A stretch of DNA of 64,000 nucleotides, from contig NW_026623089.1 of NCBI RefSeq assembly GCF_023065955.2, positions 35,060,767 to 35,124,766 on the forward strand. The letters are read 5' to 3'. The notes beneath the pieces are model-generated. The model saw nothing but the letters and a program-made list of their open reading frames with translations. It did not search any database and had not been told where the DNA came from. The translations under genes were made by a program, and so were the position numbers. Positions 34,465-45,196 of the stretch are shown one piece after another. How positions within the stretch are numbered: position 1 is the first letter of the stretch; every line of letters begins with the position of its first letter. This DNA is from Ursus arctos. Lineage: Eukaryota > Chordata > Mammalia > Carnivora > Ursidae.

Positions 34465-34647
34465 TTATTATTTTTTTTTTAAGATTTGAGAGAGCGAGCG
34501 ATCAGGGGGAACAGCAGAGGGAGAAGGAGAAGCAGACTTCCTGCTGAGCATGGAGCCCAATGCAGGGCTTGATCCCAGGACCCTAAGATCATGGCCTGAG
34601 CCAAAACTAAGCCAGCTGCTAGACCAACTGAGCCACCCAGGCACCCC
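34465..34647 (-). mobile_element. SINEC with target-site duplication
   Basis: Antisense SINE: T-run, 'cctgctgagcatggagccca', 'gggcttgatcccaggaccct', head complement 'ctgagccacccaggcacccc'. Duplication: aaggctatttttatt (34449-34463) / aagactatgattttt (34648-34662). The body has the 'catggagccc' variant, which marks an older subtype than the 19.9-kb copy. Confidence 0.93.
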
Positions 34648-34946
34648 AAGACTATGATTTTTTGTTATGAGAATCTTGAGACCTTTGTTAAAAGAGACTT
34701 AGTTTCAACCAATGGTCATTTCTAATGGACAGTATTATCTTAGGATTTGTGAATATAGACAATATCTATGATGCAGTTTCCTAGTTGAGAATTCAACAGA
34801 AAATCAAATGACCATTTAATTCAGCAGCTCATTTAATTAAGCAGCTCGTCAACCTATGTAGGCAAACCAACATGTTTAGAATTGTCCTAGAATGTACTAT
34901 GTGGTTGGTATCACAAAAATTAAAAAAGCATTGAGGATGCACTAAT

Positions 34947-35090
34947 CTGCTCTAGGGCCACCAAAATAAAATACTACAAATTGGGTGGCTTAGACAACAG
35001 CAATTTATTCCTCATAATCCTTGAGGTTGGGAAGTCCAAGATCAAGGTGTTAGAAGATTTGGTTTCTCCTAATACCTCAGAATGTCTTCC
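34947..35090 (-). repeat. MLT1-type LTR fragment (ERVL-MaLR)
   Basis: 'atactacaaattgggtggct', 'cagcaatttattcctcataa' and 'aagtccaagatcaaggtgtt' are the antisense 3' end of an MLT1A-like LTR. About 145 bases remain. Confidence 0.75.
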
Positions 35091-35795
35091 ATAGACAGCA
35101 AACCCTCATCTGATAGGAAAGTGGTAGGTCAAACATCAGTAAATGGTTGTCAGCAAGCGACTAGCAAAGTTAACCCATTTAAAAAGAAAAATCACATTTT
35201 TATTAAGTGGAAATAAAAGCTACAGAGAATAAGGAATTTTCAAAGTGAGGATACATTTTAAAAATGTAAGAAAAGAGAGAATCTCTTGACACAGTTTGAT
35301 TTAATGGTCAGTGGGATTCTATTTTAATTTAGATCTTATTTGGAAAATGATTTTCAAAAGAGAAGATGTCTTTGACTTTCATTAAATATCTGGAAATCAA
35401 AGGGCTTTCTTCAGACTTGGGACTAAAGTAATTATAACATTTGACAATGTCTTGGAAACGTTGGTTGTCACAACTGAGTGAGGGGGTGGGTGTACTATTG
35501 GCATCTGGTGGGTAGAGGCCACAGATGCTGCTGAACACCCTACAATGCACATTCCAGCTCCCACGATAAAGACTTGTCCAGCCCCAGTTGTTATGAATAC
35601 AGAGATTGAAAACCACAAGAACCGTAGATACTTTTAATGTTTCTAATTCTAGTCTCCATAAAAGAAATAGACGAGGTAAGCCTGGAGTATGTGGTGGTGC
35701 CAGAAAGTAAAGGACTCAAAATAAAATGGGTATGTCAAGGAGACCTAAGAACTAACTGGAAAAGCTCGCAAGGGCCAAAGCTTGTACAATTTGAG
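35091..35795. other. unrecognised sequence
   Basis: About 700 bases with no recognised repeat or exon. Confidence 0.35.
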
Positions 35796-35799
35796 CAAA

Positions 35800-36520
35800 A
35801 ACTTACGTAATTTTGGAATATAACAGAAGGCATAAAATATCCAGTAGTCCATACTGACATAAGCCAGTGATTGAAAAAATAAATAAATGGAGGAGCATAA
35901 GGAGATCTCCCTGTGGGAGAATTCCAAACAACTTATGTAGATTCTTGCCCTGCAGGAGGTGGTCATAACTCTTCATTCCCAAAGTGTGGGCTTAGGAGCG
36001 TATTCTCCCCAAGAGTATAGTACAGGAAGGGCGGACAAATGAGGAACCTTACCGTGGAGAGACCTGATAACCACTGCCTCAGCCAAGTGATCAAGGTTAA
36101 TGTTAATAGTGATAAATCATCTGGATAGCATGATAAATCATGTGGATATTGATATGATGTAATGGAACATGATACTTGAGCTCTGTGGTCTTTCTCCTCC
36201 AAATCCATAACTCCAGTCTAATAAGGAAAACATCAGAAAAACCTTGAGAGATATCCTATAGCATTCTTGACTTCTGTTCCTTAATATTGCTAAGGTCATC
36301 AAAAACAAAGCATGAGAAGCTGCTAGAGCCAAGAGGAGCCTAAAGAGAAGGACAACTAGACAGAATGTCAGATGATGAATGGGATCCTGGAACAGAAAAG
36401 ACATTAGACACAAACTAACAAAATCTAGATAAATACTGACTTTATTTAAAAAGATGTAATAATTCTGGTTTATTAACTATTACAAATGTACCACATGTAA
36501 TAAAGAGTCTGACTTTGTAT
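35800..36520 (+). repeat. ancient L1 3' UTR (sense)
   Basis: 'ctccagtctaataaggaaaa', 'ctaaggtcatcaaaaacaaa', 'aatgggatcctggaacagaa', 'aaagacattagacacaaact' and 'acaaatgtaccacatgtaat' match the 3' UTR text shared by old mammalian L1 families. Boundaries are uncertain. Confidence 0.55.
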
Positions 36521-37040
36521 GTTGAGAATCTATTTTTGTCACAGTGGCCTGAGTGGTCTGAGACAGGGTCTATGGAGAGCTTCCAGGTGAGAATTCATGA
36601 AGAGATCATTTAGTGTTGCTGGAAGATTCTTGTCCTAACATGAGTCAGATTCATTTTAAAACAAATTTTACTATGAGGTAAATTAGGTTTCCTTGTGATT
36701 TACTTCTGTTAGACAATTTTACCTTGCAGATAATAGATTTGCCTTTCTCATCAGTCACAGAGGTGGTAGTTTCAGACAAATGGCTACCCCTTGCATAGCC
36801 AATGTACTTTGATCTGAAATAGTAATAATCTCATGTTTAGAACCTTTTCAGAGTAATAATCATCTCTCAGTACGTGTGATTTGTACTGCTTTTGTAAAGG
36901 GCATGTGTTGCTCAGAGCAGAGGTCTCATCATCAGGCAGAATAAATTGCTGTCATGGCACACTGCTTGTATTTCGATGCTATGTACTAGTATTTATTTGT
37001 ACCTCATGTAATAATCATGGTGGTAATCTTGCATGCTAAT
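36521..37040. other. unrecognised sequence
   Basis: No repeat recognised in about 520 bases. Confidence 0.35.
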
Positions 37041-37044
37041 ACCT

Positions 37045-37235
37045 GGAGATGTGCTAAGCCCTTTCCGTGCATTATCCCCTTTAATCTTCAGAGTATCTCC
37101 AAAGGGAGGCATCCTGTTTATAAATGAGAAAATTAAAGCCTAGGAGAAGTGAAGAAACTTAAGGTTTCCCAGCTAAAAATCAGCAAAGCTGAATTCGGTC
37201 CCAGATTGGGGTGACAGCAGACCCTGAGCTTTCCC
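37045..37235 (-). repeat. MIR SINE (antisense)
   Basis: 'gtgctaagccctttccgtgc', 'ataaatgagaaaattaaagc', 'aaacttaaggtttcccagct' and 'gctgaattcggtcccag' follow the antisense MIR series. Nearly full length. Confidence 0.75.
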
Positions 37236-38797
37236 CAATAGATTCTAGCACTTGTTTAGATACCGTTGCCCCAACCAGATTTGGATTCCTTCGGAAGTGA
37301 GAGCTGTGTTCTATCCAGTCTTTGGATCCCCAAACATAATGTACAACCCATACCTTCAAAAGGTATTCACTACATTCATTCTTGATTTGTCCCTTAATAC
37401 ATAAACTTGGTTGCCCTACTTAATCTCATCGAAGAATAATCCTCCCAGTTATTTTCTCCTCAGGTAATTCTCATTTTCATGGGTGAGTAATACTGCTGGA
37501 AGCCTGAACTTACAGAATTGTGTCGAAGAAAAACTCATGCCCGCTTGAAACTGGATAGTAATTCTATGTGCCACTGAAACTTAGCTGTGTTGTGACGCTG
37601 AATTCCTGCTTGGCAGTTACGTCTCCCTGGGCTAGGATAGCTGTTCTTGTCCTGCTTCTTAAAACGCAGGCAGAGGAGAGGGTGTCTTGAAGAGCTCTTG
37701 TGGGAGAGCATGTGAAATTACTGTTTGTGTATCGATTCTAGATGATGACCTTGCTGCTAGAAATTTCAAGGCCCATTCAAATTGCTACAAAGATAGCAGG
37801 CAGTTTTCTGTAATGAAGCAGTATAGTCTGTAATAACAATTTTATAACTTAATGTATTTCTGTATCAAGAGCCATCAGATGCATGTAAGGTCAGCTTCTG
37901 TGGATTTTTTAGTACCCTACCCTGATAAAATGAGTCTTGTACAAAGTACCATTCTTGCTGTTTCTGAAAAGTTACTTCTATCATCCCAGATGCAGTGTGG
38001 ATTAGGTCCTACTTTCCTATGTAATCAAAACCAGACAATGACATTGCTATAGCCAATGTCCTAAGTGGATGTTGTACTTCTTCAGATTTCTGAACTTTCA
38101 GCTAAATCCAAAGCATGCTCTCTTGTCCATAGTTCTCTCTCTGGCCTCACATCAAGTGGAAATTCACTGCAGCTCTTGGAACAAGTTGAAATAAATTGCT
38201 TTGCTTTTTGTAACCCATATGAACTCGGACATCCTTGTGCAATGATAATGCTTAATATTCAGGGATCATCATGAGGCCGGTACCTGATGCTTGAGTGGGT
38301 GCTGGATGGTGAACAAGCATTATAGACATGAAACCAAAGCCCCAATCTCTTTTACTGTTGGCTGCCTCTGTGACAACGGGAAAGCCTCAGCTTCCTCCTA
38401 TGATGCATTCGGAGTGGATGATCTCAGATGCTGACATTTTATAGTTCTGAAATTGTAAGAATGCAAGCATGAAAGTAAAGTCATGGGCCTAGAAGCCTTT
38501 ACACTCTGATTTTGTTAATTCTGACTGATTTTGTTAATTCTGAATTTCTGTGGCTGAGTTCAAGAGGGAATGCCACTGTCTGAAGATGGTTTATGTCCTT
38601 CGATTTAGATTTGGAAAGAATTATATTAAGGATGATGTATGAGTTGGGTTTTGTTCACAATTTTCAGAGAAGTATGTAAGTAATGAAGGGAAATTGATTG
38701 TATGAAGCTATGTGGACCTGTTAAAAAATATATTTAACTTTTTGTTCGATTAAGAATTTAGCTGCATAGTTGATTTTCTGCCACTAAACAGCCTTTT
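37236..38797. other. unrecognised sequence with a 19-bp tandem duplication
   Basis: About 1.55 kb with no repeat family or exon recognised. It contains the exact 19-bp duplication at 38506-38543. Confidence 0.4.
38506..38543 (+). repeat. perfect 19-bp tandem duplication
   Basis: ctgattttgttaattctga occurs twice head to tail (38506-38524 and 38525-38543) with no mismatch. Confidence 0.98.
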
Positions 38798-38813
38798 AAA
38801 GGCTCTTGCTCAG

Positions 38814-39145
38814 AAATAAGTCAAGCAGAGAAAGACAATTATATGGTTTCACTCATTTATGGAACATAAGAAGTAGGAAGATCGGTAGGAGAAGAAAGGG
38901 AAGAAGAAGGGGGTAAATAGAAGGGGGAATGAACCATGTGATACTATGGACTCTGGGAAACAAACTGAGGGCTTCAGAGGGGAGGGGGGTGGGGGAATGG
39001 GATAGCCGGTGATGGGGATTAAGGAGGGCACGTATTGCATGGAGCACTGGGTGTTATACGCAAACAATGAATCATGGAACTTTACATAAAAAACTAGGGG
39101 TATACTGTATGGTAACTAACATAATATAATAAAAAAATATTATTA
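38814..39145 (+). mobile_element. 5'-truncated LINE-1 with 16-bp duplication
   Basis: Begins inside the last ORF2 codons (aaataagtcaagcagagaaa), runs through the native stop and the 3' UTR with its G-run, and ends in a short A/AT tail. Flanked by aaaggctcttgctcag (38798-38813) and aaaggctcttgttcag (39146-39161). About 330 bases. Confidence 0.95.
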
Positions 39146-39161
39146 AAAGGCTCTTGTTCAG

Positions 39162-39660
39162 CTACTACTTCAGAAAGTGCCTATTTTGGGGTGTATTGTA
39201 GGTTTCCTATGCCCCTACTTGGAGAAACAGATCTACCTGACAAAAGTTATGCCTAAAGCACCAAACTGTAACATGGGTGTGGGGAAATTTTAGAGCGAGG
39301 GGGAATTGGGGAAATGAGTGGTCAGTGAGGGTTTTGGAGCTGCTGATGGGATTTGGAAGTGGCTTTTTATTGAAGAAAGGAAGAACATTAAATTTCTCCT
39401 CCCCAAGTGTATCCTGGGCTGGGTAACAGCCTTCACAGGTACAGCTAACTTGTAGCCTGTGGAATTCCAGAGCGTTATGCCCAACTAAACACAGTGCTAA
39501 GGTCTGTAGTAAAGGGATAAAAGTTTTCCTGCTTCTTTCAAGAACTTAGAATATGCTTCACTGCCTTTGGAAAACTAGGAGGCTGAACACAGATAAAAAT
39601 ACTAAAATTATAAGATTTTTCTGAGGGTCAGAAGCTGTGCTGAATACCTTTCATGTGTTA
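39162..39660. other. unrecognised sequence
   Basis: About 500 bases with no recognised repeat. Confidence 0.35.
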
Positions 39661-40058
39661 TTTCACTCATTCATTCAACGAGTATTTATTGCCAGACACA
39701 GTTTGGGCAGTTAGAATACAAGAATGAAAAAAAATAGAAAAATCCCTTTTTTCATGGACTTCATAGTCTAATGGGTAAGGCTGAAGAGAAACATGCAATA
39801 AATACGCTTGCAAATTATGTAGTGTATTAAATGATGAGAAGTGCTTGAGGAAAAATAAAGCAGGAAAGTTAGGAAACATTGCAGTGTTGATAAACACACA
39901 CTTGAAAGTAGGGTGGCCAGGAAAGGTCTGATTGAGAACTTGACATTGGAATCAAAACCTGCAGGAGGTAAGAGAGCAAGCCATGCAAATATCTGGTGGA
40001 AGAGACTTGCAGGCAAGGACCCTAGAATGGAGCCAGGCTTACAGTGATTAAGGAACAG

Positions 40059-40738
40059 TGGGAATGCAAGTTGGTACAACCACTTTGGAAAACAGTGTGG
40101 AGGTTCCTCAAAAAGTTAAAAATAGAGCTACCCTATGACCCAGCAATTGCACTACTGGGTATTTGCCCCAAAGATACAGATATAATGAAAAGAAGGGGCA
40201 CATGCATCCCAATGTTCATAGCAGCAAAATACACAATAGCCAAACTGTGGAAGGAGATGAGATGCCCCTCAACAGACAAATGGATAAAGAAGATGTGGTC
40301 CATATATACCGTGGAATATTACTCAACCATCAGAAAAAACGATTACCCAACATTTGCATCAACATGGATGGAACTGGAGGAGATTATGCTGAGTGAAATA
40401 AGTCAAGCAAAGAAAGACAATTATATGGTTTCACTTATTTGTGGAACATAAATAGCAGAGAAGATCATTAGGAGAAGGAAGGGGAAAATGAGGGAAGGGA
40501 AAACAGGGAAACAAACCATGAGAGACTATGGACTCCGGGAAACAAACTGAGGGTTTTAGAGGGGAGGGTGGGGGGATGGGCTAGCCTGGTGAAGTGTTTT
40601 AAGGAGGGCACGTATTGCATGGAGAACTGGGTGTTATACGCAAACAATGAATCCTGGAACACTACATCAAAAACTAATGATGTACTGTATAGTGACTAAC
40701 ATATCATAATAATAATAATAAAAAAATAAACGAAAAAA
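40059..40738 (+). mobile_element. 5'-truncated LINE-1 inserted in an L2
   Basis: Starts at tgggaatgcaagttggtaca in the ORF2 C-terminal region, passes the native ORF2 stop at 40449-40451, and ends in an AATAATAATA/A-rich tail. L2 sequence continues on both sides. A weak duplication (aaggaacagtggga / aaagaaactggga) is possible. Confidence 0.93.
40061..40451 (+). pseudogene. L1 ORF2 C-terminal fragment, still open
   Basis: The last 130 or so codons of L1 ORF2 remain in one open frame: '[13 protein letters not shown]' (end of the Cys-rich segment), '[12 protein letters not shown]', 'KLWKEMRCPSTDKW' and a C terminus ending just before the native TAA. There is no endonuclease or reverse transcriptase, no start codon of its own and no promoter, so it is a dead 5'-truncated copy whose short frame has not yet been broken. 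Confidence 0.85.
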
Positions 40739-41229
40739 GAAACTGGGAAGACCGGAGCAACAACAGTGCTGAGTGGGGGGAGGGAAGGAGGAAACAAGGT
40801 CAGACAGCAAATAAGGGTGCCATAGAGAGGGCTTGGAAGGCTATGAATGGACTTCAAAAGTAACCAGAAGGATTGAAGCAGAGGAGTGCTGTGGTCTGAC
40901 TTAAGTGTTAATAGGAATATAAAGCCTGCTGTGCTGAGAATAGGCTTTCTGGGTGCCTTTTTGAGTGGAAGCTCAGAGATCATTTTGGATGATTGCAACA
41001 ATCCGGAGTGTCAGTGCAGTAGTGAGGAGGTGATAAAAAGTGATCAGGTCCTGGTTATCTTTGAAGAAAGAAACTGCAGGATTTGCTGATATTTTGTATA
41101 TTTCATAGGAGAACAAGATATGGATGATTCCAAGGTGTTTGGCATGAAAAACTCAAGACATTCAAGGACAGGTAGAATGGGATGGTTATTTAATGACCTA
41201 GAGAAGTCAGTGGGCAAAGCAGTTTGGGG

Positions 41230-41272
41230 GGAATATCCAAAACCAAATCAGGAAGTTGGTTTTGGATATTCC
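41230..41272 (+). repeat. perfect 17-bp inverted repeat with 9-base loop
   Basis: ggaatatccaaaaccaa (41230-41246) and ttggttttggatattcc (41256-41272) are exact reverse complements around atcaggaag. The right arm matches the L2 consensus context; the left arm does not. Confidence 0.97.
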
Positions 41273-41329
41273 AAATTTAAGATGGTTGTAATGCATCCAA
41301 CTGCAGATTTCCAGTAGACAGTGAATATA

Positions 41330-41475
41330 TAAATCACTTAATTCTCCCAACAACATTATGAGGTAGGTGCTGTTTTTATCCTGGTTACGTGTGTCCAAGA
41401 GCCTATAGATAGTAAGTAGCAGAGTTGCCATTTTGATCCAGGCAGCCTGAGTCCAGAGCCACGTTCCCCACCCTG
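41330..41475 (-). repeat. MIR SINE (antisense)
   Basis: 'acttaattctcccaacaaca', 'ttatgaggtaggtgctgttt', 'tagtaagtagcagagttgcc' and 'gatccaggcagcctgagtcc' follow antisense MIR. Confidence 0.75.
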
Positions 41476-41714
41476 CAGACCTGTCTTTCCCAACTCCTCC
41501 TAAGCTAGCACAAGAAAATAGTCACTGTGACTGTAGGAAAAGGAAATGGATTCAGACTTCCCAAGATTTCTTATCTATATTCAAATGCATGATACTAATA
41601 TAGAAAAGCTTATCTAAATCCAAGTGGTGGTCTTTATAAACTAAAATTTAATCTGGAAGAAATGCTTACTCAATATACATTCCAAAAGTTCTGAGTAAGG
41701 CGTCAGTCAGTGAG

Positions 41715-41900
41715 TCAGTGATTCTGTGGACATTTATTGAGCCCCTAGTGTGTATCAGGTATTGCAGTGCAGGTAAGCTTGACGTTTCTTCCCTCAATAA
41801 ACTTACACTCTGGTGAAAGAAAGCAACATAAGCCTAATAACTGCATATACGAATGTAAAATTCAACTATAATGAGAGCTGTGGGGGAAAAGATCCTAAAC
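41715..41900 (-). repeat. L2 LINE 3' end (antisense)
   Basis: 'gtggacatttattgagcccc', 'tagtgtgtatcaggtattgc' and 'aataaacttacactctggtg' follow the antisense L2 3' end (tatttattgagcacctac, gagcttacattctagtg). Confidence 0.75.
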
Positions 41901-42245
41901 AGAAGAGAGATTGTGTGCAAAGGTCAGATTCAGGGAATGAAAAAAGAAACAAAGAAACTTACAATTTTTCACATGCTAAGTTGCACGCATAGATTCCTGA
42001 AAGATTCATGAATCACGTGATAAGTGATAATGTGTTCTCTCTCTTAGATGATGGAATTCATTTCTGGTTTTTGCTCTTAGTGATGTTTCAGCATAATTCT
42101 CTTCCCTACAGGTGAACACATGATTATTACCTTGATAGGAATTTTTCCTGTGGCATGATTATGTTTCATGTTCATCCTGTTGGGTGCCAGGTCGTATTTT
42201 CTTGCATTTATGAAAATAAGATACTCATTCTAAAGCAATAAGCAG
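41901..42245. other. unrecognised sequence
   Basis: No repeat recognised in about 345 bases. Confidence 0.35.
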
Positions 42246-42249
42246 TTCT

Positions 42250-42560
42250 TTAATAGTTTACAGTTTATGGAAGACTTTCACATATATTACATTATTGAAC
42301 CTCACACACCCCATGACGGGGATTCTTAGCCTTGAATATATATCAGGATCAGCCTAGGAGATTTTAGATCATTCAGATGTCTGGGTCCTATGATAGACCA
42401 ATGAATCAGAATCTTTAGGATGGTAGGTCCTGGTATAGGTAGTTTAGAAAAATCCCAGGTATTCATGAAATATGGCCAGACCTCATGAAATAGAAAGCTG
42501 GTCTTACTATTTTCATGTTATAGATGAGGAAATCAAAACAAAATAATTCTCACAAAATCA
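42250..42560 (-). repeat. MIR SINE (antisense), split by a MER5-type element
   Basis: Left half: 'ctttcacatatattacatta' and 'ttgaacctcacacacccc'. Right half: 'cttactattttcatgttata' and 'gatgaggaaatcaaaac'. Joined, they give the order of antisense MIR (tttacatgtattaactcattt, ctcacaaccctatgagg, ttattatccccattttacag, gatgaggaaact). Confidence 0.6.
42318..42481 (+). mobile_element. MER5A-like hAT DNA transposon remnant
   Basis: 'atcaggatcagcctaggaga', 'cagatgtctgggtcctatga' and 'ccaatgaatcagaatcttta' match the MER5A interior (agaatcacctgggg, tgcctgggtccc, attctgattcaattgg). Possible 8-bp hAT duplication: cccatgac (42310-42317) / ctcatgaa (42482-42489). Non-autonomous, no transposase. Confidence 0.65.
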
Positions 42561-42979
42561 TGTCTTTCAAACTTGTTAATTCTTAAACTTGCCAGTACCA
42601 GTGCCCCTCTTATAACAAATATTTTGCAATTCTTCCTATCTTGAAGTTCATACGTTATAATACACAAAATATAAATTTAAAATTATATATGGAGTTCTGT
42701 TTTCTGTTAAGATACAGAAGTAATAGACCTTCACCGTCAAAACAAAAGTTACAAAGTAAACAAAATTACACCTTTAAAAAAATCTGAAATCTGTGGACAC
42801 AAATCTCAGAAAAATTAAATTCCAGAAAGACTGGTCATTCTGAAGTGAGTGAGACATTAATAGCTGAGGTTGGTTGAGGTTCAGAGTAGGTAGGGGAGAG
42901 AATCTGCCAGAGAAGGACAGTCCTGCCTTGTATTCAGAGAAACTAGTCAGACTTCTGGTGAAGCTGTGGTTCTTTAAGA

Positions 42980-44690
42980 CACAAATCCAAAAATGAACTC
43001 ATGAAGAAATGGAAAACATTAATAGCCCTATATCTGAGAAGACTGAAGAAATTGATTTGTTATTTGAAACCTTACAGCAAAGAAAATTCCAGGGTCAGTT
43101 GGGGTCACTGGTGAATGATAACAAACATTCAAGACAAAAGACAATTATCCCATATAAACTTTCAGAAAGTAGAGGTAATATTACTGTTTAACTCATTTTA
43201 TCAGTAAACCTGATATTAAAATCAAATGAGGACATTACATAAAGACCAGTACTTAATATTGTTTCATTAATACTAATATGTTCATAATTAATAATGCAGA
43301 AGTCCACAGAAGAGGATAATCCAACAATAGATAAATAGGATAAAATCTCATGACCACTTGTGATTTATCCCTGGAACGTGCAGTGGGTTCAGCATCCAAA
43401 AATCCATCAGTGGCATTCACAGCATTAATAGAGTCAGTGAGAAAAAAGTATACGGTCATTCCAAGAGATGGAGAGAAGAGAGTTGACAAGAGCAGCCTCT
43501 ACTTACGCCAAAACTCTCAAAATACAAATGGAAAAGAATATCTTCAATCTAAGAAAGTACATAGATGAAAAACCTACAGCTAACCCTAAATTTAATGGAA
43601 AAATACTGAATGCTCTACTCCAAAGATGAGTAACCAAGTGAGGAGGTTTATTCTTACTCCTCTTATTTCACTTTGATCTGGAGTTCTTCTCTGGAACAAT
43701 AGAGGTAAAAGAAATAAAAGGTATAGCAATTGAAGAAGAAAACACCTGTTATGTGCAGATGACATGATTGTTTATAATAGAAAATCCTAAGAAATCTATA
43801 AAAAAAATACAATTAGTAAATGATTTTAGTAAGGTTTTTGGGTACAAGGTTAATATTCAAAAACTACATTTCTCTACACACAAACTAGAAAACCGAATTT
43901 AAAACAATACTGGGTACAGCAACGTCATGAAATACTTTTAGGATGCATGGAAATGATGAGGAAGATCTCTGCAGTGAGAACTACAACATAATGCTGAGAA
44001 AAATAATGCTTATGGTCCAGAAGACTGAGTATTGTAAAGATGCCCATTTTTCCCCAACTTGGTCTATACATTCAAGGCCATCCTAATCAAATCCGAACAC
44101 TTTTTTGGTAGAAATTAACAAAATAATGCTTAAACTTATGCAGAAATGCATATATCTTAGAAAAGGTTAGATGAATCATACCACTTGATGTTAAGACAAC
44201 ATAGACACTGTAGGCAACATGGTATTTATGCAAGGAGAAAATAGAACAGAGTTCAGAAGTAGAGCTATGCATTTGTGATCTATTAATTTTTGTCCAATTT
44301 CAAGGTACTTTAGTGACAAAAAGCTTTACATTTTTAATGATGCTGAAACTGCATATCCATATGCAAAAAAAATTAACCTCTGCCTCATTCCATACATAAA
44401 ACATATTTAAAAGAAATCCTAGACCTACACATAACTAAAACCATACAACTAGAAAGCAAGCCAAAGAACTTCGGGAGAATGAACTTGTGAAATTTGGGTA
44501 GGCAGACCTTTTGACAGGATACAAAAAACACTAAATAAAAAGATAAATTAGGTTTATCAAGATCATCTACTTTTCAAAAGGAGCAGTTAAGAAAGTGAAA
44601 AGATAAGCTATGAACTGGAAGAAAATATTTGCAGTATATTCACCTGAAAAGATTTGTGTCTAAAAGCGATCTGTACAATTCCTTAACTGT
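42980..44690 (+). repeat. ancient L1 ORF2 (sense), decayed
   Basis: 'gaagaaatggaaaacattaa', 'tgtgatttatccctggaacg', 'tgtgcagatgacatgattgt' (the FADD-type reverse transcriptase box, mutated), 'aaaatcctaagaaatctata' and 'actggaagaaaatatttgca' are collinear with ORF2 of an old L1. Many stops and indels. The 260 bases before it may also belong but I cannot show it. Confidence 0.7.
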
Positions 44691-45110
44691 AACCTAAGAA
44701 ATAATTTTCTAATTTTAAGTAAAATGTGTTACAATGCATAAGTAGTCAGATACCTACAATTAGAGGTAGAATCATTCTGAATGTGACAGCTGGGAATTCA
44801 GAATGAGACCAGGAAGAGGCTTGCTGTCAATGACATGGTTTTCTAAATGAGCAACTGTTGTAAACCTCTAAACAAAACCGAGTATTTGTCTTCGTGGTAA
44901 ATTCCTGGAAACCTCGAAGTATATTAAAATTATGCGAAATACACTTTCTGTTTATATGTAAGATGTAGTTTAGGTTCTTGGCTTGGATTAAGATTTCTAC
45001 CCGTTAGAAAATCCTGTGGTACGTTCAGAAGTTGCAGGGTATACAATTTTCAATGTGTGGGATGGGGCAACTTATTGTAGAATCCAAAAACACTGTTAGG
45101 GTTCTTTCTT
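44691..45110. other. unrecognised sequence
   Basis: About 420 bases with no recognised repeat or exon. Confidence 0.35.
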
Positions 45111-45111
45111 T

Positions 45112-45136
<25 letters not shown>
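45112..45136 (+). repeat. (CT)n microsatellite
   Basis: About 12 CT units running into a T-run. Confidence 0.95.
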
Positions 45137-45144
<8 letters not shown>

Positions 45145-45196
45145 TTTGGTTTGCCGTGACTTTATTTATTTTGTTAGTCACCGTACAGTATTTTAC
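45137..45196 (-). mobile_element. very short LINE-1 3' end
   Basis: A T-run followed by 'ttattttgttagtcaccgta' and 'cagtatttta' is the antisense terminus of the carnivore L1 3' UTR. Only about 60 bases were inserted or remain. Confidence 0.7.

Larger units (their letters stand above)
39665..41325 (-). repeat. L2 LINE (antisense), split by an L1
   Basis: 39665-40058: 'cactcattcattcaacgagt', 'gtagggtggccaggaaaggt', 'caagccatgcaaatatctgg'. 40740-41325: 'gcagaggagtgctgtggtct', 'aagcctgctgtgctgagaat', 'gattgcaacaatccggagt', 'gcaggatttgctgatatt'. The order matches antisense L2 extending from its 3' end into the ORF. The L1 at 40059-40738 interrupts it. With about 980 bases of L2 it is the longest L2 in the window. 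Confidence 0.75.
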
